Source: Mycolicibacterium litorale
GTDB taxonomy: Bacteria > Actinomycetota > Actinomycetes > Mycobacteriales > Mycobacteriaceae
Assembly (NCBI RefSeq): GCF_014218295.1
Contig: NZ_AP023287.1
Coordinates: 2,170,001-2,234,000, forward strand
Direction: 5' to 3'
DNA length: 64,000 bases
Under the pieces are notes generated by a model. It had not been told where the DNA came from and ran no database searches. It saw nothing but the letters and a program-made list of their open reading frames with translations. Below are positions 28,112-35,975 of this stretch, piece by piece. Every line of letters starts with the position of its first letter. Within the stretch, counting starts at the first letter, position 1. The translations under genes and the position numbers were made by a program.

Positions 28112-28872
28112 TGGCATTCGGAAAACGCAAGAGCAGCGGCAAGATCGGCGAACCGGCTCAGCAGCCGGCCGCCGAGCCCGTCGTCGACCCGGTCGGTGAG
28201 GAGGACCTCGAGGGGCCGTTCGACATCGAGGACTTCGACGATCCGGCGGTGGCCGCCCAGGGCCGGCTCGACCTCGGCTCCGTGCTGGTGCCGATGCCGG
28301 CCGCCGGCCAGGTGCAGGTCGAGCTCAACGAGGCCGGCGTGCCCAGCGCGGTATGGGTGGTGACGCCCAACGGGCGGTTCACCGTCGCGGCCTACGCGGC
28401 GCCGAAATCGGCCGGCCTGTGGCGCGAGGTGGCCGGCGAACTGGCCGACTCGCTGCGCAAGGACGGTGCATCGGTCAGCATCCAGGACGGCCCGTGGGGC
28501 CGCGAGGTGGTCGGCGTGGCCTCCGGGATGGTGCGCTTCATCGGCATCGACGGATACCGCTGGATGATCCGCTGTGTGGTCAACGGCGTCGCCGACAACA
28601 TCGACGCCCTCACGGCCGAGGCGCGAGACGCACTGCGCGACACGGTGGTTCGCCGCGGTGACACACCGCTGCCGGTGCGTACCCCGCTACCGGTCCAGCT
28701 GCCGGAGCCGATGGCCGCCCAGCTGCGCGCGGCGGCGGCCGCGCAACAGGGCCAGCAGGCCGAACCGCAGCAGCAGACCCCGCCCGCGCCCCCGGCGCCG
28801 CCGGAACCCGCCGCGCGCCGCAGCGCCCAGGGCTCGGCGATGCAGCAGCTGCGCACCATCACCGGCGGCTAA
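28111..28872 (+). CDS. DUF3710 protein (Rv2696c-like)
   Basis: 253 aa from ATG 28111, translationally coupled to dut (TGATG). Acidic N-terminus (VGEEDLEGPFDIEDFDD), a central beta-rich domain (VQVELNEAGVPSAVWVVTPN, GRFTVAAYAAPKSAGLWREV, MVRFIGIDGYRWMIRCVVNG) and a Gln/Pro/Ala-rich C-terminus from about residue 205. Restricted to Actinobacteria and almost always beside dut; role unknown. No membrane segment. Confidence 0.85.
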   Translation: MAFGKRKSSGKIGEPAQQPAAEPVVDPVGEEDLEGPFDIEDFDDPAVAAQGRLDLGSVLVPMPAAGQVQVELNEAGVPSAVWVVTPNGRFTVAAYAAPKSAGLWREVAGELADSLRKDGASVSIQDGPWGREVVGVASGMVRFIGIDGYRWMIRCVVNGVADNIDALTAEARDALRDTVVRRGDTPLPVRTPLPVQLPEPMAAQLRAAAAAQQGQQAEPQQQTPPAPPAPPEPAARRSAQGSAMQQLRTITGG

Positions 28873-29582
28873 GGCACCCGCGCGCAGGCCTCGCTCAGGG
28901 CTTCCAGGCACGCCGCACCCAGCACGGCCGGGTCGGCGCCCATGTCATCGAGGGTGACCGTGCGCAGCGCCGCGCGCGGCGCCGCCGACACCCACTCCAT
29001 CCCGACTTCGAGCGGATGCACCGGATCGTCGGTCGCGGCGGCCACCCCCAGCGGTGCGGTCAGCGCTTCGAGTTCGGCGCACGTCGGCGCCGTGTAGCCG
29101 GCCGCCTCGTCCATCGCCTCGGGCAGCGCGGGCCACTGCGCCACCCACGACCGGGTCAACTCCTCGGCGAGCCAGCTCGGGCTCGACGCACGCATCTGCG
29201 CGGTCGCGGCCACCAGACCGTCACGGCGCAGCACGTGGGCCGAGTGGCGTGCCGTCATCGCCGCCGGCGCCGTCGCCGGCGAGCCGGTCCACGCCGGCAA
29301 CGCGGCGAGGACGGCGACCGTGCGGGCCGGATGCGCCAGCGCCCACTCGAGTGCCACGGCCGCGCCGATGGACACGCCTCCGACCGCCACCGGCCCGGAC
29401 GCCGCGGCCTCCTCGAGCGCGTCACGGTAGCCCGCGACCAGCCGTTGCGGCTGCGGGCGCGGCGTGACGACGGCCGCGCCGCCCGCGTGCAGAGCCGGTG
29501 CGAAGGCCCGGTACACGTAGTCGTCGTCGGACCCGGTACCGGGTAGGAGCACCGCCGTCACACCGCGCAGATCGACCGTCAT
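28869..29582 (-). CDS. Alpha/beta hydrolase (Rv2695-like)
   Basis: 237 aa from ATG 29582 (MTVDLRGVTAVLLPGTGSDD). Nucleophile elbow GGVSIGAAVALEWALAHP gives a G-x-S-x-G serine near residue 76; the C-terminal segment TDDPVHPLEVGMEW could supply Asp and His. Small cap domain. Substrate unknown. Its stop overlaps that of the DUF3710 gene by 4 nt, tail to tail. Confidence 0.8.
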   Translation of the reverse strand: MTVDLRGVTAVLLPGTGSDDDYVYRAFAPALHAGGAAVVTPRPQPQRLVAGYRDALEEAAASGPVAVGGVSIGAAVALEWALAHPARTVAVLAALPAWTGSPATAPAAMTARHSAHVLRRDGLVAATAQMRASSPSWLAEELTRSWVAQWPALPEAMDEAAGYTAPTCAELEALTAPLGVAAATDDPVHPLEVGMEWVSAAPRAALRTVTLDDMGADPAVLGAACLEALSEACARVP

Positions 29583-29692
29583 GACTTGATCGTGCACTGC
29601 CCGTCAAACGCACAGGATTAGATCGGCGCGGCGTGGTCAACCCCGCATGGCATACGGGAACCAACAGGTCTACGGTGGCGTTGGATTGAAGG

Positions 29693-29711
29693 CAGGTCCA
29701 CGGTGGACCTG
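29693..29711. promoter_or_regulatory. 19-bp palindrome with upstream direct-repeat copy
   Basis: CAGGTCCAC-G-GTGGACCTG is a perfect 9+1+9 palindrome 20 nt before the OB-fold gene start. A close copy of its left 14 nt (CAGGTCTACGGTGG) lies 28 bp upstream at 29665-29678. It may be an operator or form an RNA hairpin in the leader. Confidence 0.5.
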
Positions 29712-29730
29712 TGAAAGGTCAGGAGAGGCC

Positions 29731-30102
29731 ATGGCCACGGCCGAAGGGTATCTGCGTCGACTCACCCGGCGTCTGACGGAGGACCCACAGCAACTCGACG
29801 TCGAGGAGCTCAGCGACGACGCCGCCCACACCGGCGCGCAGAAGGCGATCGACTGCCGGCGCGGACAAGAAGTCACGATGGTCGGCACCCTGCGCAGCGT
29901 GGAGACCAACTCCAAGGGCTGCGCGGGCGGAGTCCGGGCCGAACTGTTCGACGGCACCGACTCGGTGATGTTGATCTGGCTCGGGCAGCGCCGCATCCCC
30001 GGTATCGAATCCGGGCGGACACTGCGCGTGCACGGCCGGGTCGGCAAGCTCGAGAACGGCACCAAGGCGATCTACAACCCCCACTACGAAATCCAGAAGT
30101 GA
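29731..30102 (+). CDS. OB-fold nucleic-acid-binding-type protein (Rv2694c-like)
   Basis: 123 aa from ATG 29731 with AGGAGAGG 4-11 nt upstream. The N-terminal helix (EGYLRRLTRRLTEDPQQLDV) precedes a RecG-like OB-fold: QEVTMVGTLRSVETNSKGCA, GVRAELFDGTDSVMLIWLGQ, RTLRVHGRVGKLENGTKAIY. Single-stranded nucleic-acid binding is likely, by family. Overlaps the next gene by GTGA and sits in an operon with a membrane protein. Confidence 0.85.
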   Translation: MATAEGYLRRLTRRLTEDPQQLDVEELSDDAAHTGAQKAIDCRRGQEVTMVGTLRSVETNSKGCAGGVRAELFDGTDSVMLIWLGQRRIPGIESGRTLRVHGRVGKLENGTKAIYNPHYEIQK

Positions 30103-30782
30103 GCGAGGCCGAACCCGACGCCGTCGAGGAGAACAAACCGAACGGCGCACAGGCGATCCTGGCGCAGATGGGCGGCATCAGCGGCCTCATCTACTCCTCG
30201 CTGCCGGTCGTGGTGTTCGTCCCCGTGTCCTCGATGGCCGGCCTGGTGCCCGCCATCGCGGCCGCACTCGGCGTCGCGGCGCTGGTCCTGGTGTGGCGGT
30301 TGCTGCGCAAGGACACGGTGCAGCCGGCGATCTCCGGCTTCATCGGTGTCGGAATCAGCGCCCTCATCGCCTATCTCGTGGGTGAGTCCAAGGGCTACTT
30401 CCTGCTCGGGATCTGGATGTCGCTGTTCTGGGCGTCGGTGTTCGCCCTGTCGGTGTTGATCCGGCGCCCGGTGGTGGGCTACATCTGGGGCTGGCTCAAC
30501 GGCCACAACGACGACTGGCGCCGGATCCGCGCCGCCGTGCGGGCGTTCGACATCGCGACGCTGACGTGGGTGGCCGTGTTCCTGTCGCGGTTCATCGTGC
30601 AGAACCACCTCTACGACGCCGATCAGACCGGCTGGCTGGGCGTCGCCCGCATCGCGATGGGCTGGCCGCTGACCGCCGTCGCTGCCCTGGTGACCTACTT
30701 CGCGATCCGCAGCGCCCAGCGCGCCCTGCACGCCGTGGCGCAGCGGCAGGAGCCAAGCACCGCCGACACCCGGACGGACTGA
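30099..30782 (+). CDS. DUF3159 membrane protein (Rv2693c-like)
   Basis: 227 aa, GTG start inside the preceding stop (GTGA). Five to six helices: LIYSSLPVVVFVPVSSMAG, IAAALGVAALVLVWRLLRKD, AISGFIGVGISALIAYLVGE, LLGIWMSLFWASVFALSVLI and a C-terminal AMGWPLTAVAALVTYFAIRS. Conserved in mycobacteria beside the OB-fold gene and the Trk genes; function unknown. Confidence 0.85.
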   Translation: MSEAEPDAVEENKPNGAQAILAQMGGISGLIYSSLPVVVFVPVSSMAGLVPAIAAALGVAALVLVWRLLRKDTVQPAISGFIGVGISALIAYLVGESKGYFLLGIWMSLFWASVFALSVLIRRPVVGYIWGWLNGHNDDWRRIRAAVRAFDIATLTWVAVFLSRFIVQNHLYDADQTGWLGVARIAMGWPLTAVAALVTYFAIRSAQRALHAVAQRQEPSTADTRTD

Positions 30783-30784
30783 GC

Positions 30785-31453
30785 TCAGCGCGGTTTGGGG
30801 TGCAGCAGCAGGCTGCTCAACTCGTCCTCGACCTCGGCGGACGCCACGAACAACAACTCGTCGCCCCCCTCGAGGGGTTCGTCGGCCTCGGGCACGATCA
30901 CCCGCGCGCCGCGCAGGATCGTCACGAGGGCCGAATCCCGCGGCAGGTCCAGGCGTTTGACGGGTTTCCCGCCCCACGGCGTGTCGTCGGGCAGGGTGAT
31001 CTCCACGAGGTTGGCCTGGCCCTTGCGAAACTCCATGAGGCGCACCAGATCACCCACGGCGACGGCTTCCTCGACCAGCGAGGCCAGCATCCGGGGAGTG
31101 GACACCGCGACGTCGACGCCCCAGTTCTCGTCGAACAGCCACTCATTGCGCGGATCGTTGACCCGCGCGACCACCCGGGCCACACCGAACTCGGTCTTGG
31201 CCAGCAGGCTGACCACGACGTTGACCTTGTCGTCGCCGGTGGCGCCGATCACCACGTCGAAGTCCTCGAGGTGCACCGATTCGAGCACCGAGATCTCACA
31301 GGCGTCCCCGAGCCGCCAGTGGGCGGCCGGGATGGCGTCGACGTCGACGTGGTCGGGGTTGCGTTCGAGCAGCGTGACGTCGTGGTTGCTCTCGATGAGC
31401 TCACGGGCGATGGAGCGGCCCACGGCACCGGCCCCGGCGATGGCTACTTTCAC
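30785..31453 (-). CDS. trkB: TrkA-type potassium regulatory protein, second copy (CeoC/TrkB)
   Basis: 222 aa from GTG 31453, overlapping the trkA stop by 4 nt. RCK_N Rossmann domain: VAIAGAGAVGRSIARELIES, VTLLERNPDHV, VVIGATGDDKVNVVVSLLAK; then a TrkA_C domain (LVEITLPDDTPWGGKPVKRL, ARVIVPEADEPLEGGDELLF). Cytoplasmic NAD(H)/ligand-sensing subunit of K+ transport. Pairs with TrkA; the divergent KimA-like transporter is a candidate partner. Confidence 0.9.
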   Translation of the reverse strand: MKVAIAGAGAVGRSIARELIESNHDVTLLERNPDHVDVDAIPAAHWRLGDACEISVLESVHLEDFDVVIGATGDDKVNVVVSLLAKTEFGVARVVARVNDPRNEWLFDENWGVDVAVSTPRMLASLVEEAVAVGDLVRLMEFRKGQANLVEITLPDDTPWGGKPVKRLDLPRDSALVTILRGARVIVPEADEPLEGGDELLFVASAEVEDELSSLLLHPKPR

Positions 31454-32118
31454 GCGTCGTCCTCGCTCGGCGGCAGTGCGCTGATCGCCATCGCCTCGGC
31501 GATGTGACCGGCCACCGCCGCGATGTACACCTGGTCGCCGGCCTGGATCACGGTCTTGGTGTCCGGCAGCACGCCACTGCCGAAGCGGATCAGGAACGCG
31601 ACCCGGCCGCCGGTCGCGCCTTCGAGCTCGGTGACGCGGTGGCCCACCCAATCCTCGTGCAGCGGAAGCTCGGCCACCCCGACGTTGCCCGACGGATCCC
31701 GCCACTTGGTGGTCTCGGTCTCGCGGGTCAGCACGTTGAGCAGCCGGTCGGTGGTCCACGGCACGGTGGCCACGGTCGGGATGCCGAGGCGTTCGTAGAC
31801 CGCGGCGCGCTTGGCGTCGTAGATGCGGGCCACCACGCGCTCCACCCCGAACGTCTCGCGTGCGACCCGCGCGGAGATGATGTTCGAGTTGTCGCCGGAC
31901 GACACCGCGGCGAACGCACTCGCCTCCTCGATGCCAGCGCGCAACAGCACGTCGCGGTCGAAGCCCATGCCCAGCACCCGCTCGCCCGCGAACTCGGGGC
32001 TGAGCCGGTGGAAGGCGGTGCTGTCCCGGTCGATGACGGCCACATCGTGGCCGATCCGCGAGAGGCTGTCGGACAGGGACGCCCCCACCCGACCGCAACC
32101 CATCACCACTACACGCAC
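31450..32118 (-). CDS. trkA: TrkA-type potassium regulatory protein (CeoB)
   Basis: 222 aa, the same length as its neighbour. Start GTG 32118 (VRVVVMGCGRVGASLSDSL) with AAGGAACC upstream; the track of upstream codons overlaps the divergent gene. RCK_N with GCGRVGASL and VIDRDSTAFHRL, then TrkA_C (AELPLHEDWVGHRVTELEGA). First gene of the trkA-trkB operon, divergent from the KimA-like gene by 98 nt. Confidence 0.9.
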   Translation of the reverse strand: MRVVVMGCGRVGASLSDSLSRIGHDVAVIDRDSTAFHRLSPEFAGERVLGMGFDRDVLLRAGIEEASAFAAVSSGDNSNIISARVARETFGVERVVARIYDAKRAAVYERLGIPTVATVPWTTDRLLNVLTRETETTKWRDPSGNVGVAELPLHEDWVGHRVTELEGATGGRVAFLIRFGSGVLPDTKTVIQAGDQVYIAAVAGHIAEAMAISALPPSEDDA

Positions 32119-32216
32119 GTGCGGTTCCTTTCGGCTGTGCCGCTCTCCAAGCCAGTAGCGAATCTCCGCAACCGGAACGCTACAGCCATCCGTGACTGGG
32201 CATACCCTTGGACCTC

Positions 32217-34214
32217 GTGTCAAAGCTTTCAACCGCGGCTCGGCGGCTCGTACTCGGGCGACCGTTCCGCAGCGACCGGCTGTCTCACACGCTGTTACCC
32301 AAGCGGGTGGCGCTGCCGGTCTTCGCCTCTGATGCGCTGTCGTCGGTGGCGTACGCGCCGGAGGAGATCTTCCTCGTGCTGTCGATCGCCGGTATGACGG
32401 CGATCACCATGACGCCGTGGATCGGTCTCGCGGTGGCCGGGGTGATGCTCGTCGTGATCGCGAGCTACCGGCAGAACGTGCACGCTTACCCGTCCGGCGG
32501 CGGCGACTACGAGGTGGTCACCACCAACCTGGGCAGCACCGCCGGGCTCACGGTCGCCAGCGCCCTGCTCGTCGACTACGTACTGACCGTGGCGGTGTCG
32601 ATGTCGTCGGCGATGTCGAACATCGGCTCGGCGGTGCCGTTCATCGGACAGCACAAGGTGCTCTTCGCGGTGGTCGCGATCCTGCTGCTCGCCTCGATCA
32701 ACCTGCGCGGCATCCGCGAATCCGGCACCGCCTTCGCGATTCCCACCTACGCCTTCATGGTCGGCATGTACATCATGCTGGGCTGGGGGCTGTTCCAGAT
32801 CTACGTCATGGGCGAGCCGCTGCGCGCCGAGTCCGCCGACTTCACGGTCAACAGCGAGCACGGGGACGTGCTGGGCTTCGCCATGGTGTTCCTCATCGCG
32901 CGGGCCTTCTCCTCCGGGTGCGCGGCGCTGACCGGTGTGGAGGCCATCAGCAACGGGGTGCCGGCGTTCCGCAAACCCAAGTCCCGCAACGCCGCGACCA
33001 CGCTGCTGCTGCTCGGGTTGGTCGCGGTGTCGCTGTTCATGGGAATCATCATGCTGGCCAAGGAGACCGGCGTGAAGATCGCCGAGCATCCCGCCGAACA
33101 GCTGGTCGGCGCGCCGCCGGGCTACGAGCAGAAGACGCTGATCGCCCAGCTCGCCGACACCGTCTTCCACGACTTCCCGGTGGGGCTGTACCTGATCGCC
33201 GGCGTGACCGCGCTGATCCTGGTGCTCGCCGCCAACACCGCGTTCAACGGCTTTCCGGTACTGGGTTCGATTCTCGCCCAGGACCGCTACCTGCCCCGCG
33301 CGTTGCACACCCGCGGCGACCGGCTGGCCTTCTCCAACGGCATCCTGTTCCTGGCGTTCGCGGCGATCGCCTTCGTCGTGGCCTTCCAGGCGCAGGTGAC
33401 CGCGCTGATCCAGCTCTACATCGTCGGGGTGTTCGTCTCGTTCACGCTCAGCCAGATCGGCATGGTGCGGCACTGGACGCGGTTGTTGCGCACCGAAACC
33501 GATCCGGTGGTGCGCAGCAAGATGCAGCGGTCGCGGGTGATCAACGGGATCGGGCTGACGTGCACCGGGACGGTGCTGGTGATCGTGGTGGTGACGAAGT
33601 TCGTCGCCGGGGCGTGGATCGCGATTCTGGCCATGACGGGCCTGTTCATTCTCATGAAGTCGATCCGCAAGCACTACGACACGGTGTCGCGCGAACTCGA
33701 GCAGCAGGAGGCCGACGAGGGCGAGGACATCGTGCTGCCGAGCCGCAACCACGCGATCGTGCTGGTGTCCAAACTGCACCTGCCGACGCTGCGTGCGCTG
33801 GCCTATGCGCGCGCCACCCGGCCCGACGTCCTCGAGGCCATCACCGTCAGCGTCGACGACGCCGACACCCGGGCCCTGGTGCACCAGTGGGAGGACAGCG
33901 ACGTCACGGTGCCGCTGAAGGTCGTCGCCTCGCCCTACCGCGAGATCACGCGCCCGGTACTGGATTACGTCAAGCGGGTCACCAAGGAATCCCCGCGCAC
34001 CGTCGTCACCGTGTTCATCCCGGAGTACGTCGTCGGCCACTGGTGGGAACAGCTGCTGCACAACCAGAGCGCACTGCGGCTCAAGGGCCGGTTGCTGTTC
34101 ATGCCCAACGTGATGGTGACCTCCGTGCCGTGGCAGCTGAACTCGTCCGAACGCCTCAAGACCCTGCAGCCGCAGTCGGCGCCCGGCGACGCCCGCCGGG
34201 GGTTCCTGGAGTGA
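32217..34214 (+). CDS. KimA-like APC-family potassium importer (Rv2690c-like)
   Basis: 665 aa from GTG 32217 (an in-frame TTG at 32208 is possible); likely leaderless. Twelve or so helices followed by a soluble C-terminal domain (about 490-665). From memory it closely parallels Bacillus KimA: LPVFASDALSSVAYAPEE (Asp39, Tyr46), ASYRQNVHAYPSGGGDYEV, SALLVDYVLTVAVSMSSAM (Asp120), FSSGCAALTGVEAISNGVPA (Glu242), HTRGDRLAFSNGILFLAF and C-terminal LLHNQSALRLKGRLLF. The acidic residues match the K+/H+ site of KimA. Usually annotated just as amino-acid permease; the divergent trkA/trkB supports K+. Overlaps the next gene by GTGA. Confidence 0.82.
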   Translation: MSKLSTAARRLVLGRPFRSDRLSHTLLPKRVALPVFASDALSSVAYAPEEIFLVLSIAGMTAITMTPWIGLAVAGVMLVVIASYRQNVHAYPSGGGDYEVVTTNLGSTAGLTVASALLVDYVLTVAVSMSSAMSNIGSAVPFIGQHKVLFAVVAILLLASINLRGIRESGTAFAIPTYAFMVGMYIMLGWGLFQIYVMGEPLRAESADFTVNSEHGDVLGFAMVFLIARAFSSGCAALTGVEAISNGVPAFRKPKSRNAATTLLLLGLVAVSLFMGIIMLAKETGVKIAEHPAEQLVGAPPGYEQKTLIAQLADTVFHDFPVGLYLIAGVTALILVLAANTAFNGFPVLGSILAQDRYLPRALHTRGDRLAFSNGILFLAFAAIAFVVAFQAQVTALIQLYIVGVFVSFTLSQIGMVRHWTRLLRTETDPVVRSKMQRSRVINGIGLTCTGTVLVIVVVTKFVAGAWIAILAMTGLFILMKSIRKHYDTVSRELEQQEADEGEDIVLPSRNHAIVLVSKLHLPTLRALAYARATRPDVLEAITVSVDDADTRALVHQWEDSDVTVPLKVVASPYREITRPVLDYVKRVTKESPRTVVTVFIPEYVVGHWWEQLLHNQSALRLKGRLLFMPNVMVTSVPWQLNSSERLKTLQPQSAPGDARRGFLE

Positions 34215-35425
34215 GCGGATCCGACGGGACCCCGTCCGAACTCGTCCTCGAGGCGGGCCCGCCCGCCAACGGCGGCAGCTGCGTGGCACGCCACGACGGC
34301 CGGGTGGTGTTCGTCCGTCACGCGCTGCCGGGGGAGACCGTGCGGGTCCGCGTGCAGTCCGAGCGCGGCTCCTACTGGCACGCCGACGTGGTCGAGGTGC
34401 TCGAAGCCTCACCGCAGCGCATCCCCTCGCTGTGCCCGATCGCCGGTGTGGACGGGGCCGGCTGTTGTGATCTGGCCTTCGTCACCCCGGAGGGCGCGCG
34501 CGGGATCAAGGGTGCGGTGGTGGCCAACCAGCTGGCCCGGCTCGGCGGCTACCGCTGGCGCGACGAGGACCACGCGACCGCCGAGGCGATCGGCGACGGT
34601 GCGGCGACGGGCTGGCGCACCAGGGTGCGGCTGGACACCGGCGCCGACGGTGCGGCCGGATTCCACCGCTACCACAGTGCGGATCTGGTCACCGATCTGC
34701 GGTGCGCTCAGCTGCCTGCCGGCCTGCTCGACGAGGTCGACCTGCTGCGGTTCCCGCCCGGCGCGCACGTGCACGTCGCCCTCGACGACGACGCCGCCCG
34801 CCACATCGTCACCAGCGGACCCCGCTCCGGCCGCGGCGCACCGACGACGGTGGTGTCGGGGGAGTACGAGGCCACCCAGCGCATCGGCGGACGGGTGTGG
34901 CGTGTGCCGGTCACCGCCTTCTGGCAGGCCCACCGCGACGCCGCCCGCCGCTACAGCGCGCTCGTCGCCGAGTGGGCCGCGCTGCGTCCCGGGCAGACGG
35001 CGTGGGATCTGTATGGCGGCGCAGGGGTTTTCGCCGCGGCGCTGGGCGAACAGGTCGGCGACGGCGGGCGGGTGCTGACGGTCGACACCTCGCGGGCGGC
35101 AGGCCGGTCGGCGCGCGCCGCGCTGGCCGATCTCGGACAGGTCAGTGTCGTCACCGATTCGGTGCGCCGGGCGCTGTCGGCCGAGCGCCACGCCGCCGAC
35201 GTGGCCGTGCTCGACCCGCCCCGGACCGGCGCCGGCCGTGAGGTCGTCGACCTGATCAGCGCCGCGGGTGTGCCCCGGGTCGTCCACATCGGTTGTGAGG
35301 CGGCCTCGTTCGCGCGTGATGTGGGGTTGTACCTGCAGGCCGGCTACGCGGTGGAGGAGGTGCGGGTGTTCGACTCCTTCCCGCTGACCCACCACGTCGA
35401 ATGTGTGGCGGTGCTGACCAGGTGA
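34211..35425 (+). CDS. Class I SAM-dependent RNA m5U methyltransferase, TrmA/RlmD type (Rv2689c-like)
   Basis: 404 aa, GTG start overlapping the upstream stop. An N-terminal TRAM/OB domain (GSCVARHDGRVVFVRHALPG, GETVRVRVQSERGSYW) precedes the Rossmann domain: WDLYGGAGVFAAALGEQVGD (SAM), AVLDPPRTGAGREVVDLI (catalytic DPPR), VVHIGCEAASFARDV (nucleophilic Cys) and VFDSFPLTHHVECVAVL. The FeS cysteine cluster of RlmD is only partly seen (LCPIAGVDGAGCCDLAF). Modifies a uridine in rRNA or tRNA; which one is not clear. Confidence 0.9.
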   Translation: MSGSDGTPSELVLEAGPPANGGSCVARHDGRVVFVRHALPGETVRVRVQSERGSYWHADVVEVLEASPQRIPSLCPIAGVDGAGCCDLAFVTPEGARGIKGAVVANQLARLGGYRWRDEDHATAEAIGDGAATGWRTRVRLDTGADGAAGFHRYHSADLVTDLRCAQLPAGLLDEVDLLRFPPGAHVHVALDDDAARHIVTSGPRSGRGAPTTVVSGEYEATQRIGGRVWRVPVTAFWQAHRDAARRYSALVAEWAALRPGQTAWDLYGGAGVFAAALGEQVGDGGRVLTVDTSRAAGRSARAALADLGQVSVVTDSVRRALSAERHAADVAVLDPPRTGAGREVVDLISAAGVPRVVHIGCEAASFARDVGLYLQAGYAVEEVRVFDSFPLTHHVECVAVLTR

Positions 35426-35973
35426 GCCGGCTGCGGCGGGCGTGGCTGGAATTCGTCGGGGCGGAGACGACACTGGCGGGAACCGCGGTGATCCTCGGTC
35501 TGGCCGCGCTCGGAGGATGCCTCGCGCCCCGGCTGGCCGCCCAGCGTCCCGGCGCGGTGAAGGGCCCGCTGCTGGTGGTGGCGGCCGTCGACCTGTGGGG
35601 CGGCGCGTGGGCCAACAACACCGCGACCTGTGCCCGATGGTACGAACGTCCCGGACAGACCGACGCCGACCACCTGCGCTTCGCGGCCGTCCACGTGCAT
35701 CCGCTGGTGTTGGCCTGGATCGACGGCGGCCGTCGGTGGCGGTGGGCGGCGGCGAATTACGGCTACCTGCTGGCGGCGACGTGGCTGCTGCGGCGCGTAC
35801 CGCGGTACCGCAGACCCCTCGGCGCGGTGCTCACCGCCGTGGGGATCGCGCTCGACGCACGCCTCGGACCGTCACGCAGCGCGCCGTGGTTCGCGCCGGT
35901 GTTCTACGCCAAGCTGCTCCTCGGGCACGCCTCCGCCGCACTGTGGCCGGAGCGGACCCTGCGGGCGGCCTGA
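35422..35973 (+). CDS. Small membrane protein of unknown function
   Basis: 183 aa, GTG start inside the methyltransferase stop (GTGA), so translationally coupled. Four to five hydrophobic segments: TLAGTAVILGLAALGGCLAP, GPLLVVAAVDLWGGAWA, HPLVLAWIDG, RWAAANYGYLLAATWLL and LGAVLTAVGIALDARL. Conserved-looking polar spots WYERPGQTDADHLRF and VHVHPLV lie between helices. I do not recognise the family. Tail-to-tail with the D-amino-acid dehydrogenase gene. Confidence 0.8.
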   Translation: MSRLRRAWLEFVGAETTLAGTAVILGLAALGGCLAPRLAAQRPGAVKGPLLVVAAVDLWGGAWANNTATCARWYERPGQTDADHLRFAAVHVHPLVLAWIDGGRRWRWAAANYGYLLAATWLLRRVPRYRRPLGAVLTAVGIALDARLGPSRSAPWFAPVFYAKLLLGHASAALWPERTLRAA

Positions 35974-35975
35974 CC

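Noticed and set aside
32295..34412. 705-codon minus-strand frame opposite the KimA-like gene
   Set aside because: Shadow of a well-supported membrane protein; the translation is His/Arg/Asp-rich and has no domain.
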